Shown: one piece after another, positions 55,051 to 64,000 of the stretch
Layout of the letters: each line of letters starts with the position of its first letter
Numbering within the stretch: the stretch's first letter is position 1
Assembly (NCBI GenBank): GCA_021824145.1
Contig: JAKALM010000016.1
Location: 1 to 64,000 of the forward strand
Origin: Bacteroidota bacterium
Lineage (GTDB): Bacteria > Bacteroidota > Ignavibacteria > Ignavibacteriales > Ignavibacteriaceae
Reading direction: 5' to 3'
DNA length: 64,000 bases
The notes under the pieces: generated by a model
Database searches by the model: none
Told to the model about the DNA's origin: nothing
Seen by the model: the letters and a program-made list of their open reading frames with translations, nothing else
Translations under genes and position numbers: made by a program

Positions 55051-55593
55051 TTAAAATTTAAAGTCTACACCGAGATCTATTCCAGAATATCCTAAAGTAC
55101 CAAAACCAATTCTTCCAGTTACTGCAACAGTTGGTGATACCCAATATCTTAAACCACCCTGAGCCGCCAACCACAATCCGCCATAAGTTGGAGAAGAATA
55201 ATTATAGCCGGATGGACCGCTCCAGCTTACAGAACCAGCATCATATGCAAGTACAAGTCCGGCATAAGGATCTAACTCGTCATTGTTAACAACAAAGTGA
55301 TAATTTCCCTGAAGACCAATTAATATATTGGTATATTTCCACTGACCAGCAAAATAATTTTCGCTATAACCCCAGTATCTAAAAATTCCACCAATTCCAA
55401 CCAAACCAAAATTTTCCATGTTGATTGCATATTCATAACTAGCGCCAAAGTCAGGTGTACTTCCTAAAAAAGCAAATCCAATAGAAGGACCCAAATAATT
55501 TTTATTGGCTTCAAATTGTGCATTTGCAGTAGCGGCAAACATAATTAAAGTGACCATAACAAATGCGGTAAAAACAAACAACTTCCTTTGCAT
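55051..55593 (-). CDS. Small outer-membrane beta-barrel-like protein
   Basis: A 180-residue exported protein with a signal peptide ending ATANAQ. The mature sequence is glycine- and aromatic-rich, with alternating strands such as YLGPSIGFAFLG, GLVGIGGIFRYWG and GGLRYWVSPTVAVTGRIGFG, and it ends in a phenylalanine (LGVDFKF), as typical for outer-membrane barrels. It resembles the OmpW/OmpX-size class. It has its own terminator. Specific function unknown. Confidence 0.8.
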   Translation of the reverse strand: MQRKLFVFTAFVMVTLIMFAATANAQFEANKNYLGPSIGFAFLGSTPDFGASYEYAINMENFGLVGIGGIFRYWGYSENYFAGQWKYTNILIGLQGNYHFVVNNDELDPYAGLVLAYDAGSVSWSGPSGYNYSSPTYGGLWLAAQGGLRYWVSPTVAVTGRIGFGTLGYSGIDLGVDFKF

Positions 55594-55731
55594 AATTCTC
55601 CTCCATTAAATTGTTTTATGTAAGTTATTTTTTGATGGCCGTATTATTATAATATTTTTTCCCCAATGAATAAAGTTTTTTAAATAAAATTTATTCAAAA
55701 AAAAAGATTTTGTTTTATTATCAGAATTAGG

Positions 55732-56010
55732 CTAGAAATAATTTTTTCCAACAGTAACAAAGTAGATTTTGCCCTTATAAAGTAAGTTGGTAGTTGAAAT
55801 ATTTTTGAAGTCTCTACTATTAAAAATGCTTATTCCCTCGCCGGTGCCAATCCAAATATAGCCAAGAGAATCCTGACAAACAGATACAACATTATCTGAG
55901 ATCAATCCGTCTTTCATCGTGTAATTATGAAAAGGTAATATTTGCCCAAGAAGTGTCTTATAAGACAAAATACTAAGAACGCAGAGAAATATAAAAATTT
56001 GTTTTCTCAT
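55732..56010 (-). pseudogene. N-terminal fragment of a two-component-propeller sensor
   Basis: A 92-residue frame with a signal peptide followed by HNYTMKDGLISDNVVSVCQD and LGYIWIGTGEGISIF. This is the first Reg_prop blade of hybrid two-component sensors, which are normally over 700 residues. The frame stops after a short unrelated tail, and no continuation is present downstream. It is probably a remnant of a truncated sensor gene. Confidence 0.65.
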
Positions 56011-56140
56011 CTATTTTTAAGTCATGGTTATTCTTAAACTTAATAAAAAAACCAATTAAATAACTTGAATGTATAAACAACAATGTAATATTAATTAACT
56101 TTAATATATTTTTGTGTCCGAGATATTTCATAAACAAATT

Positions 56141-57040
56141 ATGCAAAATTTCAGATTAAAAGTTTTTCGCTCAGTTGCAAGTAATTTGAGTTTTACAAAA
56201 GCCGCAAACGAACTTTTTATAACTCAGCCGGCAATTACCAAACACATCCATTCGTTAGAAAAGGAATTTGGGTTAAGATTATTTAATCGTAAAGGTAATA
56301 AAATTTATTTAACGCCCGCCGGAAATGTTTTGCTCGAATATTCAAATAAGATTTCTAATCTTGAACTAAAACTAGAAAATGAATTAAATAAATTTAAAGA
56401 GAAATTAACTGGTAAGTTAAGAATAGGCGCAAGTACTACAATTGCTCAATATGTTATTCCACAAGTAATTTCAAAATTTCATGATAAATTTCCAAATGTA
56501 AAGTTAACATTGCTCTCTGGGAATACAGAACAGATTGCAGATGCCCTAAATAAAAGTGAAATTGATTTGGGAATAGTTGAAGGGAAGGTTAAAAATCGAG
56601 ATATACGATATATTCATTTTATTTCCGATGAGCTAGTTGTTGCCGCAAACCCCAAAAATAATTTGTTCACAAAGGAAGAAATTTCTTTTCAGGAACTTTT
56701 ATCGCTGCCGCTTATTTTGAGAGAAAGGGGTTCCGGCACTCTGGAAGTTATTGAGCATGCATTAAAATCCAAGAAAATAAAACTCTCTTCATTAAATATA
56801 GTTATGTACTTAGGAAGCACAGAAGCTATCAAACGTTATTTGGAAAACGACAATAGCATCGGATTTATTTCTACACGAGCCATTGAACGCGAATTAAGTT
56901 TGGGGACATTAAAAATAATTAAAGTTAAAGATTTTAAAATAACCCGCAGTTTTGATTTCATTACTCTCCAAGGATCAAATCCAACACAATCGGCAGCACA
57001 ATTTATAAAATTCACAAAGAATCTTTATAACCAAAAGTAA
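56141..57040 (+). CDS. LysR-family transcriptional regulator
   Basis: A 299-residue regulator. The N-terminal helix-turn-helix reads VFRSVASNLSFTKAANELF and ITQPAITKHIHSLEKEFGL. The substrate-binding domain follows from about residue 90 (LRIGASTTIAQYVIPQVI). ATG 56141 gives the usual length; GTG 56114 would add nine residues. It lies 89 bases before a YeiH-type transporter gene on the same strand and probably controls it, as YeiE does for YeiH in other bacteria. Confidence 0.9.
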   Translation: MQNFRLKVFRSVASNLSFTKAANELFITQPAITKHIHSLEKEFGLRLFNRKGNKIYLTPAGNVLLEYSNKISNLELKLENELNKFKEKLTGKLRIGASTTIAQYVIPQVISKFHDKFPNVKLTLLSGNTEQIADALNKSEIDLGIVEGKVKNRDIRYIHFISDELVVAANPKNNLFTKEEISFQELLSLPLILRERGSGTLEVIEHALKSKKIKLSSLNIVMYLGSTEAIKRYLENDNSIGFISTRAIERELSLGTLKIIKVKDFKITRSFDFITLQGSNPTQSAAQFIKFTKNLYNQK

Positions 57041-57129
57041 TAACGTATAACAAATTTCAATTTGAGTGTGCAAATACCACAGAATATTTTTGTCCATTCT
57101 TTTTATAACAATAAAAACCGACAAATAAT

Positions 57130-58086
57130 ATGAATGAAGATAAAAAGCCATTACAGAAAAAAATTTCAACAAAAGAAATTGTTTTTTTTGCTGGATTAAT
57201 ATTTTGTTTATCACCGCTAGCATCGCCTCCGATTGCTTTAGCAATAGGACTAATTATAGCTTTAACAATTGGTCATCCTTTTATTCATTTAAATCACAAA
57301 GCAACAAAAATTTTGCTTCAGGTTTCAGTTGTCGGATTAGGATTTGGAATGAACCTTGGCAAAATTATGCAAGTTGGCAAAGAAGGAATAATGTTCACAA
57401 TAGTTTCAATTTTTGGAACACTGGGGCTTGGATTTATAATCGGCAAATGGCTAAGCATTCATAAAAAAACTTCTCATTTAATTTCTTCTGGAACAGCAAT
57501 CTGCGGCGGAAGTGCAATTGCAGCTGTCGGCCCTATTTTAAATGCAAATGATCAAGAGATGTCGGTAGCCTTAGGAACAGTTTTTATTCTTAACTCAATT
57601 GCGCTTTTTATATTTCCGATGATTGGGCATTGGTTGAATTTGTCGCAAACACAATTTGGATTTTGGGCAGGCATTGCAATTCACGATACAAGTTCAGTCG
57701 TTGGCGCCGCTGCAAAATATGGAAAAGTTGCTTTACAAACAGCAACCACAGTTAAGCTTGCGCGCGCACTTTGGATTGTACCTGTTGCACTTCTTACTTC
57801 CGTATTCTTTAAAAATAAAACATCAAAAATTTCAATTCCCTATTTTATTTTCCTTTTTATCTTAGCATCAATTTTGCGGACGTACATTTTGCCAGTTGCA
57901 GAAATTTCTGGCCTCATTGTTAATGCGGCAACTGTTGGATTAACAGTTACACTTTTTCTAATTGGTGCCGGCCTTTCAAAAAATGTTTTGAAAAGTGTTG
58001 GAGTAAAACCATTGCTTCAAGGCGTAATGCTTTGGGTAATAATTTCTGTAAGTTCATTGTTTATAATTTTGAAACTTGTAAATTGA
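57130..58086 (+). CDS. YeiH-family putative sulfate exporter (UPF0324)
   Basis: A 318-residue inner-membrane protein with about ten helices. Family motifs are VVGLGFGMNLGKIM, SSGTAICGGSAIAAVGPI and IAIHDTSSVVGAAAKYG. The YeiH/UPF0324 family is annotated as putative sulfate exporters, but the transport substrate has little direct evidence. Pairing with a LysR regulator matches the YeiE-YeiH arrangement. Confidence 0.88.
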   Translation: MNEDKKPLQKKISTKEIVFFAGLIFCLSPLASPPIALAIGLIIALTIGHPFIHLNHKATKILLQVSVVGLGFGMNLGKIMQVGKEGIMFTIVSIFGTLGLGFIIGKWLSIHKKTSHLISSGTAICGGSAIAAVGPILNANDQEMSVALGTVFILNSIALFIFPMIGHWLNLSQTQFGFWAGIAIHDTSSVVGAAAKYGKVALQTATTVKLARALWIVPVALLTSVFFKNKTSKISIPYFIFLFILASILRTYILPVAEISGLIVNAATVGLTVTLFLIGAGLSKNVLKSVGVKPLLQGVMLWVIISVSSLFIILKLVN

Positions 58087-58252
58087 AAATACTTCATTAT
58101 TTTGATTCTATAATTTTTTAATCGGCGAATCACACTTTACATTTTAAAGCTTCTTATCAAATTCCTTTTTGATATTAAAAGTGTATCACTTATTTTTTTG
58201 GTTATTATTTAATCAAAAAAAATATATTAAATAAGAATTTTTTCGGAGAGGC

Positions 58253-60148
58253 ATGATGAATCTCTATTTTCGATTACAACTTCGACTAACCTTATTTTTG
58301 ACTTTATTCGTTCTCGCATTTTCTAGCCACATAAATGCTCAAAATAAAGATTCTCTTTATACTGCACAAAACTATTCCAAGCAAGAATACATGATTCCGA
58401 TGCGTGATGGTGTAAAACTATTTACCGTTGTTTATTCTCCGCGCGACACTTCAATCGATTATCCAATACTTCTTAACCGCACGCCATATAGCGTTGGTCC
58501 ATATGGTAAAGACAATTATAAGTCAGAACTTGGTCCCTCGGATCTGTTCGAAAAAGAAAAATTCATCTTTGTTTATCAGGATGTTCGTGGAAGATTTATG
58601 TCCGAAGGAACTTTTGTCGAAATGCGTCCTTACATTGCAAAAAAGAAAAGCAACAAAGATGTAGATGAATCCAGTGACACTTACGATACAATTGACTGGC
58701 TGATAAAACATGTTTCAAACAACAACGGCAAAGTTGGTATTTACGGCATTTCTTATCCTGGCTTTTATGCAGCAATGGCAACAATTGATGCGCACCCCGC
58801 GCTCAAAGCGGCTTCTCCGCAAGCACCAATTGCAGATTGGTTTATTGACGATGACTTTCACCGCCACGGCGCTTTCTGGCTGCCTCATGCTTTCTGGTTT
58901 TATACAGTATTTGGAATCCCACGTCCAGTACCCATCGATCATTGGCAGGCACCGGTGTTTACAACTTCCAACCCGGACGGCTACGATTTCTTTTTGAAGA
59001 TGGGCTCATTTAAAAACACAACAGAAAAATTCTTTAAGCACAAAATTCCTTTCTGGGATACTTTGATGGCTCATCCGGATTACGACGATTTCTGGCAAGC
59101 ACGCAACACGCTTCCTCATTTTAAAAATATTAAACCAGCGGTAATGACTGTCGGCGGCTGGTTTGATGCGGAAGATCTTTACGGCGCGCTTAATACATAC
59201 AAATCAATCGAAAAGAATAACCCGCAAATTCATAATACTTTGGTTATGGGACCGTGGTATCACGGCGGATGGGAAAGATCGATAGGCGAGAATCTGGGCG
59301 ATATTCATTTCGGCAGCAATACGAGCGTATTTTATCAAGATAGTATCGAGTTTCCATTCTTCAATTATTATTTGAAAGGAATAGGCAATCCACAAATACC
59401 CGAAGCTTATGTCTTCGAAACTGGTGCGAATGGGTGGAAGAAGTTTGATGAGTGGCCGCCGAAAAATGTAAAGGAAGAAAATTTATTTTTCGAAAAAGAT
59501 AAAGGACTGTCATTCGTTTCTTCTGAAGAAAAAGGAAAATCCTTTGACGAATATATCAGCGACCCAAATCATCCCGTACCCTACACAAATCATATTACAG
59601 AACGAATGATCCGCAGATACATGGATGAAGACCAGCGTTTTGCATCTAAAAGAAATGATGTACTGGTTTATGAAACCAAACCTCTTGATGAAGATATTAC
59701 AATCGCCGGACCAATTGAAGCGAATCTTTTTGTCTCCACTTCCGGAACAGATGCTGATTGGGTTGTAAAGCTAATTGATGTTTTTCCAGATACCGCGAAA
59801 AATTTTTCTCCCAATCCGTGTGAAGTTAAAATGGGAGGCTATCAGATGATGGTTCGCGGAGATATTATTCGCGGCAAATATAGAAACAGCTATTCAAAGC
59901 CGGAGCCGTTTGTGCCGAACAAAATAACTAAAGTAAGTTTTCAGCTTCAGGATATTTTCCATTCTTTTAAAAAAGGCCATCGGATAATGGTGCAGGTGCA
60001 GAGCAGTTGGTTTCCGCTTGCAGACCGCAATCCACAAAAGTTTGAAAATATTTATTTTGCTAAGGATTCTGATTTTCAGAAAGCAACGCAAAGAGTATTT
60101 CATTCAAAGGAATATCCTTCTAATTTGAAAGTATTAATATTGAAATGA
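58253..60148 (+). CDS. CocE/NonD-family X-Pro-type hydrolase
   Basis: A 631-residue exported hydrolase (signal peptide ending HINAQ). It has the S15-type nucleophile in YGISYPGFYA (S167), the acid in GWFDAEDLYG and the histidine in GPWYHGGWERS. A C-terminal jelly-roll domain follows from about 430 (ETKPLDEDITIAGPIEANLF). Members cleave X-Pro dipeptides, cephalosporin esters or cocaine, so the substrate is not fixed. GGAGAGG precedes the start. It precedes a YhcH-like gene and amino-acid permeases, suggesting peptide use. Confidence 0.9.
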   Translation: MMNLYFRLQLRLTLFLTLFVLAFSSHINAQNKDSLYTAQNYSKQEYMIPMRDGVKLFTVVYSPRDTSIDYPILLNRTPYSVGPYGKDNYKSELGPSDLFEKEKFIFVYQDVRGRFMSEGTFVEMRPYIAKKKSNKDVDESSDTYDTIDWLIKHVSNNNGKVGIYGISYPGFYAAMATIDAHPALKAASPQAPIADWFIDDDFHRHGAFWLPHAFWFYTVFGIPRPVPIDHWQAPVFTTSNPDGYDFFLKMGSFKNTTEKFFKHKIPFWDTLMAHPDYDDFWQARNTLPHFKNIKPAVMTVGGWFDAEDLYGALNTYKSIEKNNPQIHNTLVMGPWYHGGWERSIGENLGDIHFGSNTSVFYQDSIEFPFFNYYLKGIGNPQIPEAYVFETGANGWKKFDEWPPKNVKEENLFFEKDKGLSFVSSEEKGKSFDEYISDPNHPVPYTNHITERMIRRYMDEDQRFASKRNDVLVYETKPLDEDITIAGPIEANLFVSTSGTDADWVVKLIDVFPDTAKNFSPNPCEVKMGGYQMMVRGDIIRGKYRNSYSKPEPFVPNKITKVSFQLQDIFHSFKKGHRIMVQVQSSWFPLADRNPQKFENIYFAKDSDFQKATQRVFHSKEYPSNLKVLILK

Positions 60149-60167
60149 AAATATAAATTAGATAAAT

Positions 60168-60626
60168 ATGATCATTGATAAACTAGAAAATATCTGCAAC
60201 TACTCCGGGCTGGGAGAGAGAATTAATAAAGCCCTCCATTTTCTTAAGCAGAGTAATTTTAAAAAGATGGATAGCGGACGCTTTGAAATTGATGGATCAA
60301 ATATTTATGCTACGATCAGTCGTTACCAATCTAAGTCATTAGAAAACAGCAAATGGGAATCTCATAAAAAATATATTGATGTTCAGTTCGTTGCTGAAGG
60401 AAGTGAGCAAATCGGATATTCAAATTTGAATAACATGATAGTTAAAGAAATTTATAGCGAAGAGAAAGACGTTCAATTTCTCGAAGGTGAAGGCGATTTT
60501 ATAACTGCAGAGAAAGGCACTTTTGTAATCTTTTTCCCGCAGGACGTACACATGCCGGGAATTTCAATTTTAAATAGCCAGCAAAGTTTTGTAACAAAAG
60601 TTGTTGTAAAAGTAAAAATAGATTAA
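60168..60626 (+). CDS. YhcH/YjgK/YiaL-family cupin protein
   Basis: A 152-residue protein of the DUF386 family: WESHKKYIDVQFVAEGSEQI and FFPQDVHMPGIS carry the conserved glutamate/histidine metal-binding pattern. E. coli relatives occur in sialic-acid and pentose operons and may bind a sugar or act as mutarotase-like enzymes. Here it lies 19 bases after the S15 hydrolase gene and 22 bases before a permease gene. Confidence 0.88.
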   Translation: MIIDKLENICNYSGLGERINKALHFLKQSNFKKMDSGRFEIDGSNIYATISRYQSKSLENSKWESHKKYIDVQFVAEGSEQIGYSNLNNMIVKEIYSEEKDVQFLEGEGDFITAEKGTFVIFFPQDVHMPGISILNSQQSFVTKVVVKVKID

Positions 60627-60648
60627 AAAATTTTGAAAGGACTTAATA

Positions 60649-62154
60649 TTGTTAAAACAATTATTCAGAACAAAAAGTCTTGATGCTTTGGTTCACGAAG
60701 GGGAAGAGCCGGAACATCAGCTTAAGCGTGTGCTCGGTGCGTTCGATGTAACAATGCTTGGCATCGGCGCAATTATAGGTGCGGGAATATTTGCCACTAT
60801 CGGCACAGCCGCAGCTGGCGATTTATCTAGGCCTGGCGCAGGTCCTGCGCTAATGTTTTCTTTTGTACTAACGGCAGTGGCATGCGGGTTTGCTGCTTTA
60901 TGTTACGCCGAGTTTGCTTCAATGGTTCCTATCTCAGGAAGCGCATATACTTATTCTTACGGAACATTGGGTGAACTAGTTGCTTGGATTATAGGATGGG
61001 ATTTAATAATTGAATATGCCGTTGGTAATGTTGCTGTTGCAATAAGCTGGGCCAATTATTTTAAAACATTAGTTGCGGGATTCGGAGTAAACATTCCCGA
61101 TTGGATGTCTATCGATTATCGTACGGCAGCAAAAATTCCCGGCTTGCTTGAACATGCGCCGCACGCATTCGGCATTCCGATCGTTTTCAATTTGCCTGCT
61201 TTTTCTATAGTTGCTTTGATAACAGTTGTTTTAGTAATCGGAATTCGTGAAAGTTCAAGATTAAATACTATAATGGTTCTTATTAAACTTGCGGTGTTGG
61301 GATTGTTTATCTGGATAGGATTTCATTACGTAAAGCCTGCAAACTGGACTCCTTTTGCACCAAATGGTTGGTCGGGAATTCAAGCCGGTGCTGCAGTTGT
61401 GTTTTTTGCTTACATCGGATTTGATGCCGTCTCAACGGTTGCTGAGGAAGTTAAAAATCCTAAACGAGATCTTCCCATAGGAATAATAGGCTCATTAATT
61501 ATTAGTACAATTATTTATGTCTTGGTTGCCGCCGTCTTTACAGGAATTATTCCTTTTAAAGCATTAGTTAAAACACTTGCAACAAGCCAAGCAGAGCCGC
61601 TCACCCTTGCTATTCAGTATGCCAACATTGAAAAGTGGGGTAACTTTCTTGTTGGCATTATTGCCTTTGGATCGGTCATTGCTCATACTGCGGTGCTTTT
61701 AGTATTCCAGCTTGGACAACCGCGCATTTTCTTTTCGATGGCAAGAGACGGACTGTTGCCGCAAAGCTTTGCAAAGGTTCATCCGAAGTTTAAGACCCCA
61801 TATGTTACTACAATTCTTACGGGATTGGCTGTTGGTATAACGGCAATGTTTACAACAATCGATGAAATGGTTGATCTAACAAATATCGGAACCTTGTTTG
61901 CGTTTATACTTGTTGCTGCCGGAATATTAATTCTTCGTAAAAAAGAACCGGATAGACCTCGTGCTTTTAAAACACCGTGGGTTCCTGTAATTCCTGTACT
62001 TGGTATAATTGCTTGTCTATATTTAATCCTCGGCTTACCGTGGATTACTTATATAAGATTTATAATTTGGTTGTTGGTTGGGTTGGTTGTTTATTTTGCT
62101 TATGGTTATAAGAAGAGTAAACTGCATAAAGAAATTAAAGCTCAAGAAAATTAG
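60649..62154 (+). CDS. Cationic amino-acid/APC-family permease
   Basis: A 501-residue APC-superfamily permease with about 12 helices. Marks include FDVTMLGIGAIIGAGIFATIG, the fourth-helix YCNVA-like region and PTFTIFFSMARDGLLPQ-like HPKFKTPYVTT. The closest group is the CAT/YfnA type. The start is TTG at 60649 with AAAGGA eight bases upstream. It is the first of two APC genes and is separated from the second by a long hairpin. Confidence 0.9.
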   Translation: MLKQLFRTKSLDALVHEGEEPEHQLKRVLGAFDVTMLGIGAIIGAGIFATIGTAAAGDLSRPGAGPALMFSFVLTAVACGFAALCYAEFASMVPISGSAYTYSYGTLGELVAWIIGWDLIIEYAVGNVAVAISWANYFKTLVAGFGVNIPDWMSIDYRTAAKIPGLLEHAPHAFGIPIVFNLPAFSIVALITVVLVIGIRESSRLNTIMVLIKLAVLGLFIWIGFHYVKPANWTPFAPNGWSGIQAGAAVVFFAYIGFDAVSTVAEEVKNPKRDLPIGIIGSLIISTIIYVLVAAVFTGIIPFKALVKTLATSQAEPLTLAIQYANIEKWGNFLVGIIAFGSVIAHTAVLLVFQLGQPRIFFSMARDGLLPQSFAKVHPKFKTPYVTTILTGLAVGITAMFTTIDEMVDLTNIGTLFAFILVAAGILILRKKEPDRPRAFKTPWVPVIPVLGIIACLYLILGLPWITYIRFIIWLLVGLVVYFAYGYKKSKLHKEIKAQEN

Positions 62155-62171
62155 AATCTCGGAAAGTAATG

Positions 62172-62218
62172 TATGATTGCATGACTCAAAACAAAAAGTT
62201 GTTTGTCATGCAATCATA
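62172..62218. promoter_or_regulatory. Long hairpin between the two permease genes
   Basis: TATGATTGCATGAC and GTCATGCAATCATA are perfect 14-bp arms, and AAACAA/TTGTTT extend the stem inside the loop. No T-run follows. It may be a terminator-like or processing element that sets the ratio of the two permease messages. Confidence 0.6.
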
Positions 62219-62273
62219 TAATTGTACAAATTTAAATTATAAATTTATTCCTCCTAAATAATTATTATTAAAA

Positions 62274-63611
62274 ATGTCTGAACCCAAACTTTTGCGCGGA
62301 CTTGGATTGAAAGAAGCAACCGCGCTTAATATGATTGATATGATCGGCATCGGTCCGTTTATTGTATTGCCAATTGTAATTCAAGAAATGAATGGCCCGC
62401 AGTGTTTGCTCGCGTGGGTTCTAGGAGCTGTTCTTGCGTTTATGGATGGCGCTGTTTGGTCAGAGCTTGGTGCCGCAATGCCGGCTGCGGGCGGCAGCTA
62501 TGTTTTCCTAAAAGAAATTTATGGCCCAAAGCGATGGGGGAAATTATTTTCTTTCCTTTTAATTTGGCAGACAATCTTTCAAGCGCCGTTGGTTATTGCT
62601 TCAGGTGCTATTGGATTTTCTCAGTACTTTACTTTTCTGGTTCCGCTCAACTCAATTGAACAAAAAATTGTTTCGGGACTTTTAGTAATTGCAATTGTTA
62701 TTCTTCTTTACCGGAAGATTACTACTGTTGGAAAAATTTCTTTATTCCTTTGGATTGGAGTTATTGCAACAATTTTGTGGCTGATATTCGGTGGCGTAAC
62801 TCATTTCAATCCTAAAATTGCTTTTGATTTCCCGCCAAATGCATTTGATTTTTCTTTTATCTTTTTTGTAGGACTTGGCAGCGCATCTGTTCAAACAATT
62901 TATACTTATCTTGGCTACTATAACATCTGTAACCTTGGTTCAGAATTAAAAGAACCGGATAAAAATATTCCTAAAAGTATTTTCATTTCAATTATCGGAA
63001 TAGCAATTCTATATTTGGCAATGCAGCTAAGCGTACTAGGTGTTGTACCATGGCGCGAAGCAATGAAATCGCAGTTTATAGTCAGCACATTTGTTCAAAA
63101 AATTTATGGATCGGATGCGGCAATCATTGCAACGGTTTTAATTTTGTGGATTGCATTCTCGTCATTATTTTCTGCAACGCTTGGTTACTCAAGAATTCCA
63201 TATGCGGCGGCAACCGATGGAACATTCTTTAAAATATTTGCAAAGACTCATCCAAAGAAAAATTTTCCTCACGTTTCTTTATTAGTGCTTGGTGCAATTG
63301 CATTTGTTTTCAGTTTATTGTTCAGATTGAAAGAAGTTATAAGCGCAATACTTGCGATGAGAATTCTAGTTCAGTTTATCGGTCAAGCAGTTGGAATAAT
63401 GATATTAAGAAAAACCAAACCGGCAAACTTCTTCCCTTTCAAAATGTGGCTGTATCCCCTTCCGGCTCTTATTGCTATTTTGATGTGGATTGGAATTTTC
63501 TTCTCAACAGGAATGTACTTTGCGCTTGGCGGAATTATTGTAATGTCTATCGGTGTGTTAGTATTTTTGATTCGTTCTTATATTAATGGGAGCCGGCCAT
63601 TCGAAAATTAA
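62274..63611 (+). CDS. APC-family permease
   Basis: A 445-residue permease with about 12 helices and APC features LKEATALNMIDMIGIGPFIV and AAMPAAGGSYVFLKEIYG. The middle has a glutamate-rich region SELKEPDKNIPKSIFIS typical of the family. It differs from the preceding 501-residue permease in length and motifs, so it is a separate paralogue group. Substrate unknown. It ends 36 bases before the convergent clpB stop. Confidence 0.88.
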   Translation: MSEPKLLRGLGLKEATALNMIDMIGIGPFIVLPIVIQEMNGPQCLLAWVLGAVLAFMDGAVWSELGAAMPAAGGSYVFLKEIYGPKRWGKLFSFLLIWQTIFQAPLVIASGAIGFSQYFTFLVPLNSIEQKIVSGLLVIAIVILLYRKITTVGKISLFLWIGVIATILWLIFGGVTHFNPKIAFDFPPNAFDFSFIFFVGLGSASVQTIYTYLGYYNICNLGSELKEPDKNIPKSIFISIIGIAILYLAMQLSVLGVVPWREAMKSQFIVSTFVQKIYGSDAAIIATVLILWIAFSSLFSATLGYSRIPYAAATDGTFFKIFAKTHPKKNFPHVSLLVLGAIAFVFSLLFRLKEVISAILAMRILVQFIGQAVGIMILRKTKPANFFPFKMWLYPLPALIAILMWIGIFFSTGMYFALGGIIVMSIGVLVFLIRSYINGSRPFEN

Positions 63612-63612
63612 A

Positions 63613-63640
63613 ACGGAGGTGCATTTAAGTGCATCTCCGT
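63613..63640. terminator. Convergent terminator between permease and clpB
   Basis: ACGGAGGTGCA pairs with TGCATCTCCGT with one G-U pair and a 6-base loop. It lies right after the permease stop and eight bases before the clpB stop. Confidence 0.75.
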
Positions 63641-63647
63641 ATTAAGT

Positions 63648-64000
63648 TTAATTAGTTTGTTTATTTCCTTTATTAAAATGAAGCTGGCCTCTTTTACCAA
63701 GTTCAACTTTAATTTTATCTCCGTCTAAAAACTTTCCTGCAAGAAGTTCCTGCGAAAGCGGATTAACCAAATGGCGCTGTATTGTTCGCTTCAATGGCCG
63801 TGCGCCGAAAGTAACATCATAACCGAGCTTAGCTAGCCAATCCTTCGCTTCATCATTAACATCAAGAACGATTTCCTTTTGGCTGAGCATTTTCTGCACA
63901 TTTTCAATTTGAAGATCAACAATTTTTCTGATTTCATTTCTCGTCAATGGTTTGAAAAGAACTACTTCATCAATCCTATTTAAGAATTCTGGACGAATTG
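63648..64000 (-). CDS. clpB: C-terminal part of ClpB disaggregase (partial)
   Basis: The frame enters from the right window edge and ends at 63648, giving about 117 residues. It reads RPEFLNRIDEVVLFKPL, the sensor-2 arginine segment GARPLKRTIQRHL and NPLSQELLAG, the C-terminal D2 small domain of ClpB/Hsp104. ClpB dissolves protein aggregates with DnaK. The start is outside the window. It is convergent with the permease gene. Confidence 0.9.
   Translation of the reverse strand, partial: IRPEFLNRIDEVVLFKPLTRNEIRKIVDLQIENVQKMLSQKEIVLDVNDEAKDWLAKLGYDVTFGARPLKRTIQRHLVNPLSQELLAGKFLDGDKIKVELGKRGQLHFNKGNKQTN

Overview
The window is a chromosomal segment of an AT-rich, Gram-negative bacterium, most likely from Ignavibacteriota or a close relative in the Bacteroidota/Chlorobi group. 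This rests on the secreted glucanase at 14101-16215, which ends in a type IX secretion (T9SS) sorting domain with a YPNPFNPTTSISF motif, on many signal peptides ending in FAQ/FSQ, on outer-membrane beta-barrel families (DUF3078, patatin-barrel), and on the low GC. Taxonomy is inference; there is no rRNA or tRNA gene here.

Region 1 (1-16215) is a beta-1,3-glucan (laminarin-type) utilisation locus. A minus-strand operon encodes a membrane-anchored periplasmic sugar-binding protein, a sensor kinase and a sigma54-type response regulator. Divergent from it are a FucP/GluP-type sugar transporter, a ROK sugar kinase, a GH16 lipoprotein, a GH5, a PA14-containing GH3, a parvulin-type chaperone and a GH16-CBM6-T9SS protein. 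A well-formed sigma54 promoter (5066-5081) lies upstream of the transporter, linking regulator to target. No SusC/SusD pair and no ABC permease are present, so the binding protein probably senses rather than imports.

Region 2 (16224-23261) is accessory. It holds a quinone oxidoreductase, a TumE-type toxin-antitoxin pair with an unusual partner, an unknown 158-aa protein, a type IIG restriction-methylase, a DUF559 nuclease-like gene and a SMUG2-like DNA glycosylase. A palindromic repeat family occurs both inside the restriction gene, in frame, and as a compound copy just upstream of the DUF559 gene. This is the best candidate for an under-described mobile or repeat-spreading system.

Region 3 (23322-33965) is mostly housekeeping: homoserine dehydrogenase, a SufS-like enzyme, an alpha/beta hydrolase, a DUF3078 barrel, glycogen synthase, a HGSNAT-like membrane protein, two small unknown proteins, and a patatin-POTRA-barrel protein.

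Region 4 (34095-46576) is the replication-origin neighbourhood: yidC-yidD-rnpA-rpmH on the minus strand; dnaA, an AT-rich putative oriC, a small lipoprotein gene, dnaN-recF-dciA and gyrB-gyrA on the plus strand.

Region 5 (46660-64000) contains a duplicated helical secreted protein, a Mut7-C/ubiquitin-like protein, a metallophosphoesterase, a MOSC protein, dCMP deaminase, a minus-strand redox/sulfur cluster (rhodanese, DUF2892, membrane thioredoxin, DUF302, thioredoxin), an ammonium transporter, a small barrel protein, a truncated propeller sensor, a LysR-YeiH pair, an S15-type peptidase, a YhcH-like protein, two APC permeases, and the C-terminal end of clpB at the window edge.
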